Source of the DNA: JAGPUQ01 sp050250395
GTDB taxonomy: Bacteria; Pseudomonadota; Gammaproteobacteria; Pseudomonadales; Porticoccaceae
Length of the DNA: 64,000 bases
Assembly (NCBI GenBank): GCA_050250395.1
Contig: JBFWOQ010000013.1
Span: 9,785 to 73,784 of the forward strand
Direction: 5' to 3'
The number at the start of each line of letters is the position of its first letter. Positions within the stretch are counted from its first letter, which is position 1. The notes under the pieces were generated by a model, which was given only the letters and a program-made list of their open reading frames with translations, did no database searches and had not been told where the DNA came from. A program made the translations under genes and the position numbers. Shown here one piece after another: positions 63,894-64,000 of the stretch.

Positions 63894-64000
63894 TCAAGCG
63901 GTCAATCGACGCAGCAGCAGGCGTGCTTCAGTTAGCCACACCCAGGCTTCGGACACCTGCGGCAGCCGGTCATGATGCATCACCAAGCGCCGCGCCCGTT
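63894..64000 (-). CDS. IS5-family transposase, C-terminal part (cut by window end)
   Basis: Minus-strand reading from the window edge gives RARRLVMHHDRLPQVSEAWV then WLTEARLLLRRLTA and a TGA at 63894-63896. The pattern (R-R-L-V...D...LP..SEAW...A...L-RRL) is the usual end of IS5-family DDE transposases of the IS427/IS1031 groups. AGAGGGTGTTTACAAAATC just outside (from 63877) would be the terminal inverted repeat. Whether the element is intact cannot be seen. Confidence 0.65.
   Translation of the reverse strand, partial: RARRLVMHHDRLPQVSEAWVWLTEARLLLRRLTA

Overview
The window is a GC-rich, gene-dense stretch of a bacterial chromosome, most likely from a gammaproteobacterium. The strongest evidence is the block leuC-leuD-methyltransferase-asd-fimV-truA-trpF-accD-folC-dedD-cvpA-purF-metZ, an order characteristic of Pseudomonas and related Gammaproteobacteria. 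Two Baeyer-Villiger monooxygenases, a tandem acyl-CoA dehydrogenase pair, two crotonases, an acyl-CoA ligase, an acyl-CoA carboxylase beta subunit and a DUF1302/DUF1329 pair suggest an environmental organism that degrades lipids, steroids, terpenoids or hydrocarbons. I cannot name the genus.

Layout. 1-3.8 kb: end of a formate/nitrite-type transporter, RNase H1 and the acyl-CoA dehydrogenase pair. 3.8-4.4 kb: a gene-free scar with a 170-bp palindromic MITE-like element and the domain V/VI end of a group II intron. 4.4-13.7 kb: DUF1302 and DUF1329 proteins, a 5'-nucleotidase lipoprotein, a Baeyer-Villiger monooxygenase, a crotonase and an FkbM methyltransferase. 13.8-18.4 kb: tRNA-Arg(UCG), an Smr nuclease-like protein and a 1213-residue PAS-GGDEF-EAL protein whose upstream region carries a (GA)12 tract. 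18.4-22.3 kb: crotonase, Nudix hydrolase, REP-type palindromes and an acyl-CoA ligase. 22.4-31 kb: htpG behind a heat-shock-type promoter, an EEP hydrolase, cstA-ybdD, and divergent metR/metE. 31-34.8 kb: acyl-CoA carboxyltransferase and mnmC. 34.9-49.5 kb: the conserved leu-to-metZ block, in which leuB is missing. 49.5-53.5 kb: a MoxR/DUF58/transglutaminase cluster translationally coupled to metZ. 53.6-59.8 kb: an RND adaptor/pump pair, TerC and MarC. 59.8-62 kb: a mosaic holding a duplicated monooxygenase 3' end, a guaA fragment and an IS91-type transposase fragment around a GIDE-domain membrane protein and a small cysteine-rich secreted protein. 62-64 kb: a second Baeyer-Villiger monooxygenase, a REP-bearing MITE and the end of an IS5-type transposase.

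A dispersed repeat of about 125 bp with 10-bp terminal inverted repeats occurs three times (18.4, 39.2 and 58.0 kb). One copy supplies the stop codon of the RND pump gene and one lies just upstream of fimV. The most unusual material is in these repeats, the group II intron scar and the 59.8-62 kb mosaic. I did not find a convincing wholly new multi-gene system. No CRISPR array, rRNA operon or prophage is visible.
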